This document shows, piece by piece, positions 21,871-36,056 of a stretch of DNA of 64,000 nt. The notes beneath the pieces are model-generated. The model saw only the letters and a list, made by a program, of their open reading frames with translations. It had not been told where the DNA came from and did no database searches. Position 1 is the stretch's first letter. Each line of letters opens with the position of its first letter. The translations under genes and the position numbers were made by a program. This DNA is from an uncultured Pelagibacteraceae bacterium. GTDB taxonomy: Bacteria > Pseudomonadota > Alphaproteobacteria > Pelagibacterales > Pelagibacteraceae. The stretch spans positions 62,001-126,000 of the forward strand of contig CACLXL010000001.1 in the NCBI GenBank assembly GCA_902610975.1, read 5' to 3'.

Positions 21871-23271
21871 TTAATTTATTTCATAAATAAATTTTCTTAT
21901 TTTAGATAATCTAAATATTTCGTTAAAATTTCCATCAAATAAAATGCTCTCAAAAGAATTTTTAAAGAACTCTAAATCTTCTTGTGACGCATTATATTTG
22001 TTATTCATCTCAACTTTAACAAAGTTGATTTTTTTATTTAAAATATTAAGGTTACCCTTTACCTTCAAATTAAAAGGCTCATTTTGAGTTTTAAGATCAA
22101 TTTTAAGTTTTTTGTACAAACTTTTTTTATCAGAAGATTTTAACAAACAATTAAAGTAAAGTACTGGATAATCTGATATTAGATTTACTTCGTTACTACA
22201 GAAAAAATTATTACCATTAATAGAAAAAGTTTTAGATGCAGTTAATCTTCCATATGCAAGATTGGTTTGAATTTCTAGTTGACTAATTAAATCTCTACTA
22301 AACTTTTTTGATTTAAACGTTATTATATTTTCACTATTAATCCTTTTTAGGAGGTCTTTTTGATCAAAAATAATATTTAAGTCAAAATTTTTCAAAAGAT
22401 CTAAATCAATATCTTTTATTTGGGATTTTAAGTTAATTTTAAAATACGGTTTGAAATCAAAATATCCATCGCTATCTAAAGATAATTTTTTATCTCTTAA
22501 TAAGAAATTGTTAATTTTAATACTCCCTTGATTAAAAAGAAAATCTAATTTCAAATTTAATTTTAAAATTTTACCTTGCAAACTTCCTGCTAATTTTGAG
22601 TTATCGTCCTTAAAAGTATTTATGTTTGAGGAGACACTTATATCGGGTATCTTTAAATTAAATTTATTAAATTTATTTTCAAAATCTATACCAAATTTTT
22701 TATTAAAAACTAAGCCATTTATCTTATTTTTTTTATACCCGTAGTTTGAGAAATTAATTTCTTCAAAATGAATAACTGGTCTATTTTTATCTTTTATCTT
22801 TAAACTTAAATTTTTTATAGAAATTTTTTTTTCAATGTTCAATAAATATTTTGTAAAGGGAATAATTTGATAAATATTAACATTAGCATTATTATTTTTT
22901 AATTCGATCTTTCTAACTTGAAAATTCTCATAATTGAATATGCTAAATAATTTTGGGTAAATTTTCATATTATTAATCTTAAGATCTATTGATTCTTTAT
23001 GAAAATTTGTTTCTAAATTGCTTAAAAATAAATGGGGAGTCGGGAAAGATTTGAATTGAATTTTTTTGATTTTTTTTAATTCAATTTCGTAATTTTTTAA
23101 CAAATAATTAGTTATTACTTGTTCTTTTTTTTTGTAATCAAAAAATTGAGGAATTGATAAAAAGAGTACAATTGCGACAAAGAAGATTGCAATAAGGTAT
23201 CTAAGAAAAAAGATAAATTTAAAAATACTAGAAAACTTATTGTTAATTTTAATGTAAATTTTATTTATCAT
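21871..23271 (-). CDS. AsmA-like envelope protein (putative)
   Basis: 466 residues, very rich in Lys, Asn, Ile and Phe. One N-terminal membrane helix (about 22-43, FLRYLIAIFFVAIVLFL) is followed by a long region of short beta-strand-like segments such as SIDLKINNMKIYPKLFSIFN and KNLSLKIKDKNRP, the pattern of the AsmA/TamB/DUF3971 repeating-beta-groove group. Such proteins are anchored in the inner membrane, project into the periplasm and are implicated in phospholipid traffic and outer-membrane biogenesis. No catalytic motif is visible. Assignment is by topology and N-terminal sequence style, so only the broad family is claimed. Confidence 0.65.
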   Translation of the reverse strand: MINKIYIKINNKFSSIFKFIFFLRYLIAIFFVAIVLFLSIPQFFDYKKKEQVITNYLLKNYEIELKKIKKIQFKSFPTPHLFLSNLETNFHKESIDLKINNMKIYPKLFSIFNYENFQVRKIELKNNNANVNIYQIIPFTKYLLNIEKKISIKNLSLKIKDKNRPVIHFEEINFSNYGYKKNKINGLVFNKKFGIDFENKFNKFNLKIPDISVSSNINTFKDDNSKLAGSLQGKILKLNLKLDFLFNQGSIKINNFLLRDKKLSLDSDGYFDFKPYFKINLKSQIKDIDLDLLKNFDLNIIFDQKDLLKRINSENIITFKSKKFSRDLISQLEIQTNLAYGRLTASKTFSINGNNFFCSNEVNLISDYPVLYFNCLLKSSDKKSLYKKLKIDLKTQNEPFNLKVKGNLNILNKKINFVKVEMNNKYNASQEDLEFFKNSFESILFDGNFNEIFRLSKIRKFIYEIN

Positions 23272-23315
23272 TTTTTTTATTTTTACAACTAGTATATAAA
23301 TTAAAATTCTAAGTT

Positions 23316-25348
23316 ATGAATAGTATAGATAAATTAATTGGAAACCTTAACAAGGAGCAAAAAGATGCGGTCCTAAGCACCGAAGGACCAAATTTAATTG
23401 TTGCTGGAGCTGGATCTGGTAAGACAAGAGTTTTAACTACTAGACTAATTCATATAATTAACCAAAAAAAAGCTTTTCCCAATCAAATTTTATGTGTGAC
23501 TTTCACAAACAAAGCAGCAAAAGAAATGCAAAACAGAGTAATGCAACATATCAAAGGAAGCTCTAATGCAGTTCCATGGCTAGGGACATTTCACTCAATA
23601 AGTGTAAAGATTTTACGGCGGCATGCCGAAGCGCTAGGTTATAAAAGTAATTTTACGATTATTGATACGGATGATCAAAAGAAACTTATTAGAAATATTG
23701 TAAAAGCTGAGGATCTAGATGCCAAAAAATTCTCACCCCAGTTAATTATGTATCACATAGATCAATGGAAAAATAAGGGTTTATTGCCTAAAGATGTAAA
23801 AGAAAATAAACTAGGTACGGTAATCAAATCTATTTTAAAAGTTTATCAAATTTATCAAAGTAAAACCAAAGATTTAAATGCTTTTGATTTTGGTGATTTA
23901 ATTTTATTTTCAGTTAAACTTTTTGAAGATCATAGTGACATAAGACAAATATACCATAATAATTTTAAATATATTTTAGTTGATGAATATCAAGACACTA
24001 ATTTCATTCAAAATAAATGGTTAAATTTATTAGTTAATGAGAAACAAAATATTTGTTGTGTAGGCGATGATGATCAGTCAATTTATAGTTGGAGAGGTGC
24101 AGAAATAAAAAATTTTTTGACTTTCGACAAAATTTATAAAGATTGTAAAGTATTCAAGTTAGAGCAAAATTACAGATCTACAAAAAATATTTTAGACACA
24201 GCTTCTCATTTAATTTCAAATAATTCAAATAGAGTTGGCAAGAAATTATGGTCATCAGCAGATCAAGGTGATTTAGTAAAACTAAATTGTTATAGAACAG
24301 GTAAAGATGAAGCACAAGGAGTCAGCGATATTATTGAAAAGAAATTGAAAAAAAAATACTCATTGAATGATGTTTCGATATTAGTAAGGGCTATCTACCA
24401 AACAAGAGAGTTTGAGGAAAGGTTTTTGCAGGTCGGAATAGGTTATCGAGTTTTAGGAGGTATTAAGTTTTACGAAAGAGCTGAAATTAAAGATGCTATT
24501 TCTTATTTAAGAATTATAAATCAGAAGTTCGATGATCTTGCCTTAGAAAGAGTCATTGGTTCACCAAAAAGAGGGATTGGGGAAAGCACTCTTAATCAAA
24601 TTTTTACTTTTGGAAAGAAAAATAAATTATGTCTTGAAGACTCTATTATTAGAATGTTAGAAAATGGAGATTTTAAACCAAAGATTAAAAATACTCTCAG
24701 CCAATTAATCAAAATGATACACAAATGGAGAAAAGATTCGCAAGAAATTAAGCATTACGACTTGTTAAAACTTATATTGGATGAGTCGGGATATTCTGCA
24801 ATGCTAAAAAACAAAAAAGATTTGGAAAACGAAAATAGACTTGAAAATTTAAAAGAATTGTTAAGAGCAATGCAAGATTACGATGGTTTACAAAGTTTTC
24901 TTGAACATGTCGCTTTAGCTACATCAATAGATCAGGAGTGGGAAGGTGCTAAAATAAATCTTATGACAATGCACGCGGCAAAAGGGCTAGAATTTGATGT
25001 TGTCTTTCTCCCAGGATGGGAAGAAGGTTTGTTCCCACATCAAAAGTCATTAGAGGAAAAGGGAGATTTTGCTTTGGAGGAAGAGAGAAGATTGGCTTAT
25101 GTAGGTATCACTAGAGCAAAAAAAGAGGCTTATTTATCTTTTGCTATGAAAAGAGCTTACCATGGAGATTGGATGGATGCTTTGCCATCTAGATTTATCA
25201 ATGAGATACCAGATGGAAGTGTCGAGAAAAATGAAATTGGTATTACTGAGACAGATGATTTTGAATTCAATCAAGATAATTCTATAGAATTCGATGAAGA
25301 ATATAGAAGCCCTGGATGGGATAGATACAGAAAAAATAAGATTCTTAA

Positions 25349-25361
<13 letters not shown>
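23316..25361 (+). CDS. uvrD: UvrD/PcrA/Rep-type superfamily 1 DNA helicase
   Basis: 681 residues. Q-motif LNKEQKDAV (11-19), Walker A GAGSGKT (31-37), TFTNKAAKEM, Walker B VDEYQDTN, GDDDQSIYSWRGAE, YRSTKNIL, MTMHAAKGLEFDVVFLPGWEEGLFP and AYVGITRAKK cover motifs I to VI. It is an ATP-driven 3'-5' helicase used in excision and mismatch repair and in clearing replication conflicts. The typical length is about 720-790, so the C-terminal linker is short. The gene overlaps the next by 13 bases. UvrD versus PcrA versus Rep is not resolvable by eye. Confidence 0.93.
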
Positions 25362-29931
<4,570 letters not shown>

Positions 29932-29983
29932 TGCTAAATTAATAGCAGATTTAATTAAAAATAATATGGTTAAAATTTACGAA

Positions 29984-30925
29984 TTAAGCGTTAGCCGCAA
30001 CTCTTAATGGTTGGTGAGATCTAATTTTTTTGGAAATTACCACGTTATCTTTCAACTCAGTAATTGAATAGGCTGATTTAGTTTCTAACAGTCTTCTTAA
30101 AAAGGTATTAGTTAGTTTATGTCCTCCTTGAAAGCAATTTATTTTTCCAAGAACTCTAAATCCTGATAATAAAAAGTCACCTGCTAAATCTAAAATTTTA
30201 TGATTAACAAACTCTTTACTATTTCTTAATCCACCTTCATTTAAAACTTTGTCTTTGTCGACGACTAAGGCATTTTCTAAAGATCCACCTTGAGCAAGCC
30301 CATTCTTTTTAATTTTTTCTATATCTTCAAAAAGACAGAATGTTCTTGAAGATACAACGTCCTCAAGTGGGTCTAAGTAAAAATTAATAATATTTTTTTG
30401 ATTTCCTATAATTTTATTTTGATAATCTAATTGAAAAAATACCTCAAAAGAGTTGCTTGGCTCAATAGAAATTTTTTTGTCTTGATCAATTAATTCTAAT
30501 TTTTCTTGAACTTTTAAATATTTTCTTTTGATTTTAGTTTTTTTTATACCTGCTTTACTTATTCCATTTAAAAAATCTTTAGCAGAGCCATCCATGATTG
30601 GAACTTCTTCGTTGTTAATTTCAATTATAGCGTTATCAATTTCACATATGTAAAGTGCAGCTAATAAATGTTCCACAGTTGAAACTTTAACTCCAAATTT
30701 ATTTTCAAGTGTCGTACAAAGTTTAGCTGATGAAACGTTCTTATAATCTGCTTTTATGATATTATTTAATTTTAAATCTACTCTTTTGAAATAAATACCT
30801 TGAGTATCATCGTTTGGAATAACATTGATCTTTACTTTTTTTCCTGAGTGCAATCCTATGCCTTCAAATTTGACAGTTTTTTCCAACGTATTTTGATAAA
30901 TATTTAACATTGTCGTTTTATACAT
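29984..30925 (-). CDS. lpxC: UDP-3-O-acyl-N-acetylglucosamine deacetylase
   Basis: 313 residues. Zinc ligands H86 (STVEHLLAAL), H242 and D246 (NHKILDLAGD), and the catalytic H269 (FQGGHKLTN) are all present. The N-terminus has the TVKFEGIGLHSGK signature. It catalyses the committed step of lipid A synthesis, so the cell makes LPS. It follows ftsA directly, with ftsZ missing from between them, 50 bases apart. Start could be Met1 or Met6 (MLNIYQNT). Confidence 0.96.
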   Translation of the reverse strand: MYKTTMLNIYQNTLEKTVKFEGIGLHSGKKVKINVIPNDDTQGIYFKRVDLKLNNIIKADYKNVSSAKLCTTLENKFGVKVSTVEHLLAALYICEIDNAIIEINNEEVPIMDGSAKDFLNGISKAGIKKTKIKRKYLKVQEKLELIDQDKKISIEPSNSFEVFFQLDYQNKIIGNQKNIINFYLDPLEDVVSSRTFCLFEDIEKIKKNGLAQGGSLENALVVDKDKVLNEGGLRNSKEFVNHKILDLAGDFLLSGFRVLGKINCFQGGHKLTNTFLRRLLETKSAYSITELKDNVVISKKIRSHQPLRVAANA

Positions 30926-30975
30926 AATTAATCGACTCCGCTTAAAACAACTAATGTTTCTAAAAATAACAAATG

Positions 30976-32166
30976 CTAATTAAATAAAAAATCAAATATC
31001 CTTGCTATTATTGACTTTCTTTCTTGAATAATTGGAATTGCCTCTTTTTTCCACCCAAATTGAACAAGTTCGCCTGCATTTTTAAAAAAAAACTTATTTT
31101 CAAGTTTGCTCGCAATTTTTATTTCTAGTTGTTTATAGTTTGAGAGAAATCCGATAAAGCTCTCTTTAAAAAATTGAAAATTTGTTTCATCATTCATTTG
31201 TAAAATAATTAATTTCTGTTCCTTTAAGAAGTTATCTATATTTATATTTTTGGTAAATATGACTTCACATATTTCTTGGACCCTTGCTTGAGCAATATCT
31301 AAGACCATTTTTTTTTTTATTTTCCTAAAATTTTGATCAAAGTACTCTTTCTCAATTAAATCTTTTCCTGATTTTATATTTTTAAAATCAGTACTTAAAA
31401 GCAACTTTTTAATCTTATCTTTTTCAATAGCTAAAACTTTAGATATATCATTTACGATTATATCAGTGCCAAAATTAAAACTTTGAAAAAATTTTAGTGA
31501 AGAGTTTTTGAAAAAAACAATATTAGAATTATTTTCATTAATAGAAATATTAAAAAATGAGTTAATGTCATATTCTTTTATGAAGTAAATATTTTCTAGA
31601 AAGTTTTTTGAAATAGCTTTTTTTATATTTAGATTACAATTATTAATTAAGTTTTTAAGATTTCTATAATCGTTATTATTAATTAAAAAGAAAGAAAGTT
31701 CATGCGAGTAAAAATCTCCAAATAAACCAATTGGAATATTTTCAATATTCTTTTTGTCAAGGATATGATCAGAGTTGAAAATATGTAAAATTTTTTTATT
31801 TTTTTCTGTTTTGTCAACTTGAGATTTTAAAGAGTTAATAATGTAAGTAATATTTTCTTTAGTTAATTGTGAGCCATTTAGTTTTTTATAACCCGAAAAG
31901 TTAATTACCGAACATTCAAATTTACTCAAGATAAGAATAACATCTTTAAAAGTAAAATTTAATTTTTTTTCTATTGAATAAATATTTTCTTTAATATTTT
32001 TACTGACGAGATCAAAATCTTGAATTTTACCTTTAACAATACCGGGATTTAAACTGGAGTGACGAAGCACTATTTCAAAATTTCCATTACTATCATATTC
32101 AACTATTGTATAATAAAATTCGTATTCATCAATTTCTAAAAAAAATTCTAAAGACTTAAAAGACAT
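30976..32166 (-). CDS. ftsA: Divergent FtsA with degenerate nucleotide-binding motifs
   Basis: 396 residues. Identified as FtsA by place (between ftsQ and lpxC), length, a central block resembling the FtsA 1C/2A region (ILHIFNSDHILDKKNIENIP, then GLFGDF) and a C-terminal amphipathic helix (SIIARIFDFLFN) like the membrane-targeting sequence. The actin-fold motifs are lost: at phosphate 1 the protein reads LEIDEYEFY (10-18) where FtsA has DIGTxK; at phosphate 2 it reads FFNISINENNSNIVFF (204-219) in place of IDIGGGTTDIAVF; no GGG adenosine motif appears. It should still be able to bind membrane and FtsZ, but ATP binding is doubtful. The next gene upstream is ftsQ, 3 bases away. Confidence 0.82.
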   Translation of the reverse strand: MSFKSLEFFLEIDEYEFYYTIVEYDSNGNFEIVLRHSSLNPGIVKGKIQDFDLVSKNIKENIYSIEKKLNFTFKDVILILSKFECSVINFSGYKKLNGSQLTKENITYIINSLKSQVDKTEKNKKILHIFNSDHILDKKNIENIPIGLFGDFYSHELSFFLINNNDYRNLKNLINNCNLNIKKAISKNFLENIYFIKEYDINSFFNISINENNSNIVFFKNSSLKFFQSFNFGTDIIVNDISKVLAIEKDKIKKLLLSTDFKNIKSGKDLIEKEYFDQNFRKIKKKMVLDIAQARVQEICEVIFTKNINIDNFLKEQKLIILQMNDETNFQFFKESFIGFLSNYKQLEIKIASKLENKFFFKNAGELVQFGWKKEAIPIIQERKSIIARIFDFLFN

Positions 32167-32169
32167 TTT

Positions 32170-32826
32170 CTATTTTAAAATAAGTTGATCCTTAATTCTA
32201 TAATCAAAAGTTTTATATTTTCTAAAATTTGTCTGATTTTTTAACTTAATAAAATTTTTAAGGCTCAAATCATAATTTTTAATCGGTAGTTTAATTATTT
32301 GATTCTCTAAGGTGATTATATCCCATCTTTTTGACTCAAATAGGTAAAATTTTTTTATATCACTTATTGGAAAATCAATTTTTTCAAGATCATTGTAAAA
32401 AATTTCAAAACTTTTATTGTCTCCAAAAACTACAGGTAAATCTTCAAAACCATTTAATTTTTTATAATTTATTAACCCCTTATTAGTATAATAGTTTTTT
32501 TCTTTTTTATTCTGTATAATTGCTATTAATTGCTTTTCAAAAATTTTAACTTTTATTTGGTTGGGGTAAATTTTTTTTATTTCGATACTATCTATAAAAT
32601 CAAGTTCCTGTAATTTTGATATAATTTTTTTATTATTTAAAAAAAAAAGATTTTCCTGATATAAAAATGAAATTTTTTTTTTTATTGTTTGATCATCTAG
32701 AATTTTATTGTTTTCTATAGTAATTTTCTCTATTTTGATATTTCTATCTAAGCTATTATTAATCTTTGAGGTATAAGTACTTAAAAAAATTAAAATAATT
32801 GACGCAAATAAAACTCTTTTTTTCAT
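32170..32826 (-). CDS. ftsQ: FtsQ/DivIB cell-division protein
   Basis: 218 residues. One N-terminal membrane helix (about 4-20) precedes a POTRA domain (EKITIENNKILDDQTIKKKI and onward, about 32-100) and the FtsQ beta domain. It is a bitopic scaffold in the divisome bridging FtsA/FtsW/FtsI and FtsL. Shorter than E. coli FtsQ (276) mainly by lacking an N-terminal cytoplasmic extension. It overlaps ddl by 4 bases and precedes ftsA by 3 bases. Confidence 0.88.
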   Translation of the reverse strand: MKKRVLFASIILIFLSTYTSKINNSLDRNIKIEKITIENNKILDDQTIKKKISFLYQENLFFLNNKKIISKLQELDFIDSIEIKKIYPNQIKVKIFEKQLIAIIQNKKEKNYYTNKGLINYKKLNGFEDLPVVFGDNKSFEIFYNDLEKIDFPISDIKKFYLFESKRWDIITLENQIIKLPIKNYDLSLKNFIKLKNQTNFRKYKTFDYRIKDQLILK

Positions 32827-33761
32827 TTATTAATACTTGCATCCAAAAGAATTTTTTCTACTAAATTTTGAAAAGTTAAACCAACATAATTTCCAATTTC
32901 AGGCACTAATGAAAGATTTGTCATGCCTGGTTGAGTGTTAACTTCTAAGAGATAAAATTTATTCTCAAAAAATTTAAAATCTGCTCTTGTTACTCCCCTG
33001 CAACTAAGAATATTGTGTGCATCCTTTGCAATTTTTAAAACTTTAAGGTAGTCTTTTTTCTTTAAACGCGCTGGCATTATATGCTCTGTTTTAGCCGATT
33101 TAGAGTATTTTGCTTTATAATCATAAAATGATCTTTTTGGAATTAATTCAATAGCGCCTAGTGATTTAGAATTTAAAACTGCAGCTTGTATTTCTTGACC
33201 TCCTATAAATTTTTCAAACATTAATTGTTCATATTTTTTAAAAAGATACTTAGTAAATTTTGTTAGTTCATTTATATTTTTCGAAATTTTAACACCTAAA
33301 CTTGACCCTTCGTCAATTGGTTTTACAACTACAGGAAATTTAATGCCCTTTTTTTTTAAATTATTTTTTAAAACTTTTTTAGAAAATTGATTCTTACTAA
33401 GAGTAAAATATTGTGGTGTTAAAATTCTGTTTTTCTTAAAAATTTCTTTTGAAATTATTTTATTCATTGCATTATAAGAGCTTACAACTCCTGAGTGGGT
33501 GTAGGGTATTTTTAAGTACTCAAAGTAACTTTGAGCCACTCCATCCTCTCCGTCTTTGCCGTGAAGAGCATTAAATATTACATCAGTTTTTTTCTTATTT
33601 ATTAAATTAAAATTTTTATTTTTTGGGTCAAAAACCGAAACAATGTATTTTTTTTTTTTGAGAGCTTTAATACAAGCTTTACCGCTATCTAAACTTACCT
33701 CTCTCTCCCCAGAAGTGCCTCCTAAAACTACAAGAACTCTTTTAAATTTTTTTTTATTCAC
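32823..33761 (-). CDS. ddl: D-alanine-D-alanine ligase
   Basis: 312 residues, ATP-grasp enzyme. N-terminal LGGTSGEREVSLDSG (about 13-27), NALHGKDGEDGVAQ, the ATP-binding VVKPIDEGSSLGV and the C-terminal metal-binding LLEVNTQPGMTNLSLVPE are the family blocks. It makes the D-Ala-D-Ala dipeptide used by MurF. Embedded in the dcw cluster with 8-base overlap to murB and 4-base overlap to ftsQ. Confidence 0.96.
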   Translation of the reverse strand: MNKKKFKRVLVVLGGTSGEREVSLDSGKACIKALKKKKYIVSVFDPKNKNFNLINKKKTDVIFNALHGKDGEDGVAQSYFEYLKIPYTHSGVVSSYNAMNKIISKEIFKKNRILTPQYFTLSKNQFSKKVLKNNLKKKGIKFPVVVKPIDEGSSLGVKISKNINELTKFTKYLFKKYEQLMFEKFIGGQEIQAAVLNSKSLGAIELIPKRSFYDYKAKYSKSAKTEHIMPARLKKKDYLKVLKIAKDAHNILSCRGVTRADFKFFENKFYLLEVNTQPGMTNLSLVPEIGNYVGLTFQNLVEKILLDASINK

Positions 33762-34659
33762 CTACTATTTTAATCTCTAATTCAAGATTAACTCCTGATC
33801 TATTGTTTACTTGTTGCTTTACTTTTTGAATCAATTTCTCAATATCTGAAGATTTAGCTTTTCCGTTGTTCACAAAAAAATTGGAGTGTTTTTCTGAAAT
33901 TGATGCGTCGCCTACTTTAAATTTATTACAGCCAGCTTCTTTGATTAATTGCCAAGCTTTTTTTTTACCCTCAATATTTTTGAATGTACTTCCGCATGTT
34001 TTTATTTGATTTGGCTGAGATAATTTTTTTTTATCAATAAAATCTTTTTGTTTCTTTTCTATTTGATCCTTAGGTTTAATTTTTCCTTTAAGTTTTACAG
34101 AGGTAATAATATATTTTTCTGGCAGGTTGGTGCCTCTATAAAAAAACTTAATATCCTGTTTACTTATTTCCCTCTCTTCACATTTTTTCATATCAATTAC
34201 GTTAATTGATGTTAATATTTTTGAAATATCGTCTCCATAGCAGCCACTATTCATTATTACTCCACCTCCAATAGACCCTGGTATGCAAGATAGAAACTCA
34301 AAATCGCCAATACCATTGTCTTTTGCAAAATTTGAAATTTTACGATCCATAGCAGAGGCTCCTGCTTGAATAGTATCTTTATCTATTAATTCAATTTTTG
34401 AAAAACTTGGGCTAAGTTTTATTACAACTCCATTTATTCCTTTATCTCTAATTAGTGTGTTTGAACCAGCTCCCAGAATGGTGATTTTTCGTTTTGTTTC
34501 TAGATTTAGTTTAAAAAACTCTAATAACTGCTCCCGGCTCTCAGGTCTAAAAAAATACTCGGCAGGTCCACCTAGATTAAACCAGCTATAGTTTGAAAGC
34601 TTAGTGTTAATACTAATATTATTTCTAAATTTTTCAAAAACTTTCAGGTCTAAATTCAT
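33754..34659 (-). CDS. murB: UDP-N-acetylenolpyruvoylglucosamine reductase
   Basis: 301 residues, type II short form. FAD-binding GAGSNTLIRD (about 61-70), LSCIPGSIGGGVIMNSGCYG (about 126-145), the catalytic serine segment KTCGSTFKN and the C-terminal HSNFFVNNGKA mark MurB. It reduces enolpyruvyl-UDP-GlcNAc to UDP-MurNAc. It overlaps murC by 4 bases. Confidence 0.96.
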   Translation of the reverse strand: MNLDLKVFEKFRNNISINTKLSNYSWFNLGGPAEYFFRPESREQLLEFFKLNLETKRKITILGAGSNTLIRDKGINGVVIKLSPSFSKIELIDKDTIQAGASAMDRKISNFAKDNGIGDFEFLSCIPGSIGGGVIMNSGCYGDDISKILTSINVIDMKKCEEREISKQDIKFFYRGTNLPEKYIITSVKLKGKIKPKDQIEKKQKDFIDKKKLSQPNQIKTCGSTFKNIEGKKKAWQLIKEAGCNKFKVGDASISEKHSNFFVNNGKAKSSDIEKLIQKVKQQVNNRSGVNLELEIKIVGE

Positions 34660-36056
34660 AATATATTTTTGAGAGCGTTCATATGCTTAGAAATAGTTCC
34701 TGCCCCCATACCAATAATTAATTCATCGCTCATCAAATTTTTCTTAAAATATTTTCCTAATTCATTAAAATCTTTAATAATTATAACTTGTGTTTTTGAT
34801 GCTTTAGAAATTGATTTTGCAAATTCTAGAATATTAAATTTTGTATTTTTCTTTTCTCCAGCTGCATAAAGTGGGCAAAGAAGGACTAAGTTTGATTTAG
34901 AAAATGATTTTGAAAATTCATTTTTTAAAGATAAAACTCTTGAGTACCTGTGTGGTTCAAAAACTGAGATTATTTGTCTATCTTTATAAACATTTTTTAC
35001 GCCCTCCAAAATAGAACTAATTTCAGTGGGATGGTGAGCATAATCATCATAAAAATCATTTTCATTTTTAGTGAATATTTTTGTCATCCTTCTTTGAACC
35101 CCTGAAAATTTTTCCAATGATCTTTTTATTATATTTTCATTTATTCCGAGATTTAAACATAAAATTATTGCTGCTGTTGCATTTAAAACATTATGTTTCC
35201 CTAATAATTTAAGCTTTATATTTTTTATTTTTTTATTTTTTTTATTAATATTTTTAAAGTTTAAATCAAAAATTGTATAATCTATTTTATATCGTATGTT
35301 TGTAATTTTGTAGTTAGAATTTTTATTCTCTCCATATGTGATAATATTTTTATTTTTTATTTGGCCCGATATTTTTTTTATGTTTTTATTGTCAATGCAA
35401 ATTATAGATTTGCCAGTAGGGGGAGTTTTTTCTATAAATTTAAGGAATGATTTTTCTAAGTTTTGAAAGGTTTTATAGTATTCGATATGTTCATAATCAA
35501 TATTTGTCACTATAGAATAATTAATTGGGATCTTTAGAAAACTTCCGTCAGACTCGTCTGCTTCTAATATTGCCCATTCACCTTTACCTAATTTAGCATT
35601 ACTTTTTAGAGAATTTATTACACCTCCGTTTATTATTGTTGGATCAAGTTTTTGCTCTGTAAAAATTTTTGAAACTAAAGATGTCGTTGTGGTTTTGCCG
35701 TGAGATCCTGTAATGATAATATTCTTTTTAAGTGAAACCACATCCGCTAATACTTCAGCGCGAGAATATATGGGTATCTTTTTTTTTTTAGCATATTTAA
35801 TCTCGTTGTTATTATTTTTAATTGCGGAAGACCTAACTATTATAGTAGAATTTTCCAAATTTTTTTTTGAGTGACCAATAAAAACTTTGATACCTGCATT
35901 TTTACAACTTGTAGTATTTTTATTTTTATTTTGATCGCTTCCTTGTATTTGAAATCCCATATTTTTCATAATTTGTGCTAAACCACTCATTCCAATGCCC
36001 CCTATACCTACAAAATGAATTATTTCTTTTTGACCTAAATTAATTTTTTTCATCAA
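34656..36056 (-). CDS. murC: UDP-N-acetylmuramate-L-alanine ligase
   Basis: 466 residues. N-terminal GIGGIGMSGLAQIM (about 17-30), P-loop ITGSHGKTTTTSL (about 115-127), EADESDGSF and the C-terminal DDYAHHPTEI are Mur ligase C hallmarks. It adds L-Ala to UDP-MurNAc. It overlaps murG by 17 bases and murB by 4. Confidence 0.97.
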   Translation of the reverse strand: MMKKINLGQKEIIHFVGIGGIGMSGLAQIMKNMGFQIQGSDQNKNKNTTSCKNAGIKVFIGHSKKNLENSTIIVRSSAIKNNNNEIKYAKKKKIPIYSRAEVLADVVSLKKNIIITGSHGKTTTTSLVSKIFTEQKLDPTIINGGVINSLKSNAKLGKGEWAILEADESDGSFLKIPINYSIVTNIDYEHIEYYKTFQNLEKSFLKFIEKTPPTGKSIICIDNKNIKKISGQIKNKNIITYGENKNSNYKITNIRYKIDYTIFDLNFKNINKKNKKIKNIKLKLLGKHNVLNATAAIILCLNLGINENIIKRSLEKFSGVQRRMTKIFTKNENDFYDDYAHHPTEISSILEGVKNVYKDRQIISVFEPHRYSRVLSLKNEFSKSFSKSNLVLLCPLYAAGEKKNTKFNILEFAKSISKASKTQVIIIKDFNELGKYFKKNLMSDELIIGMGAGTISKHMNALKNIL

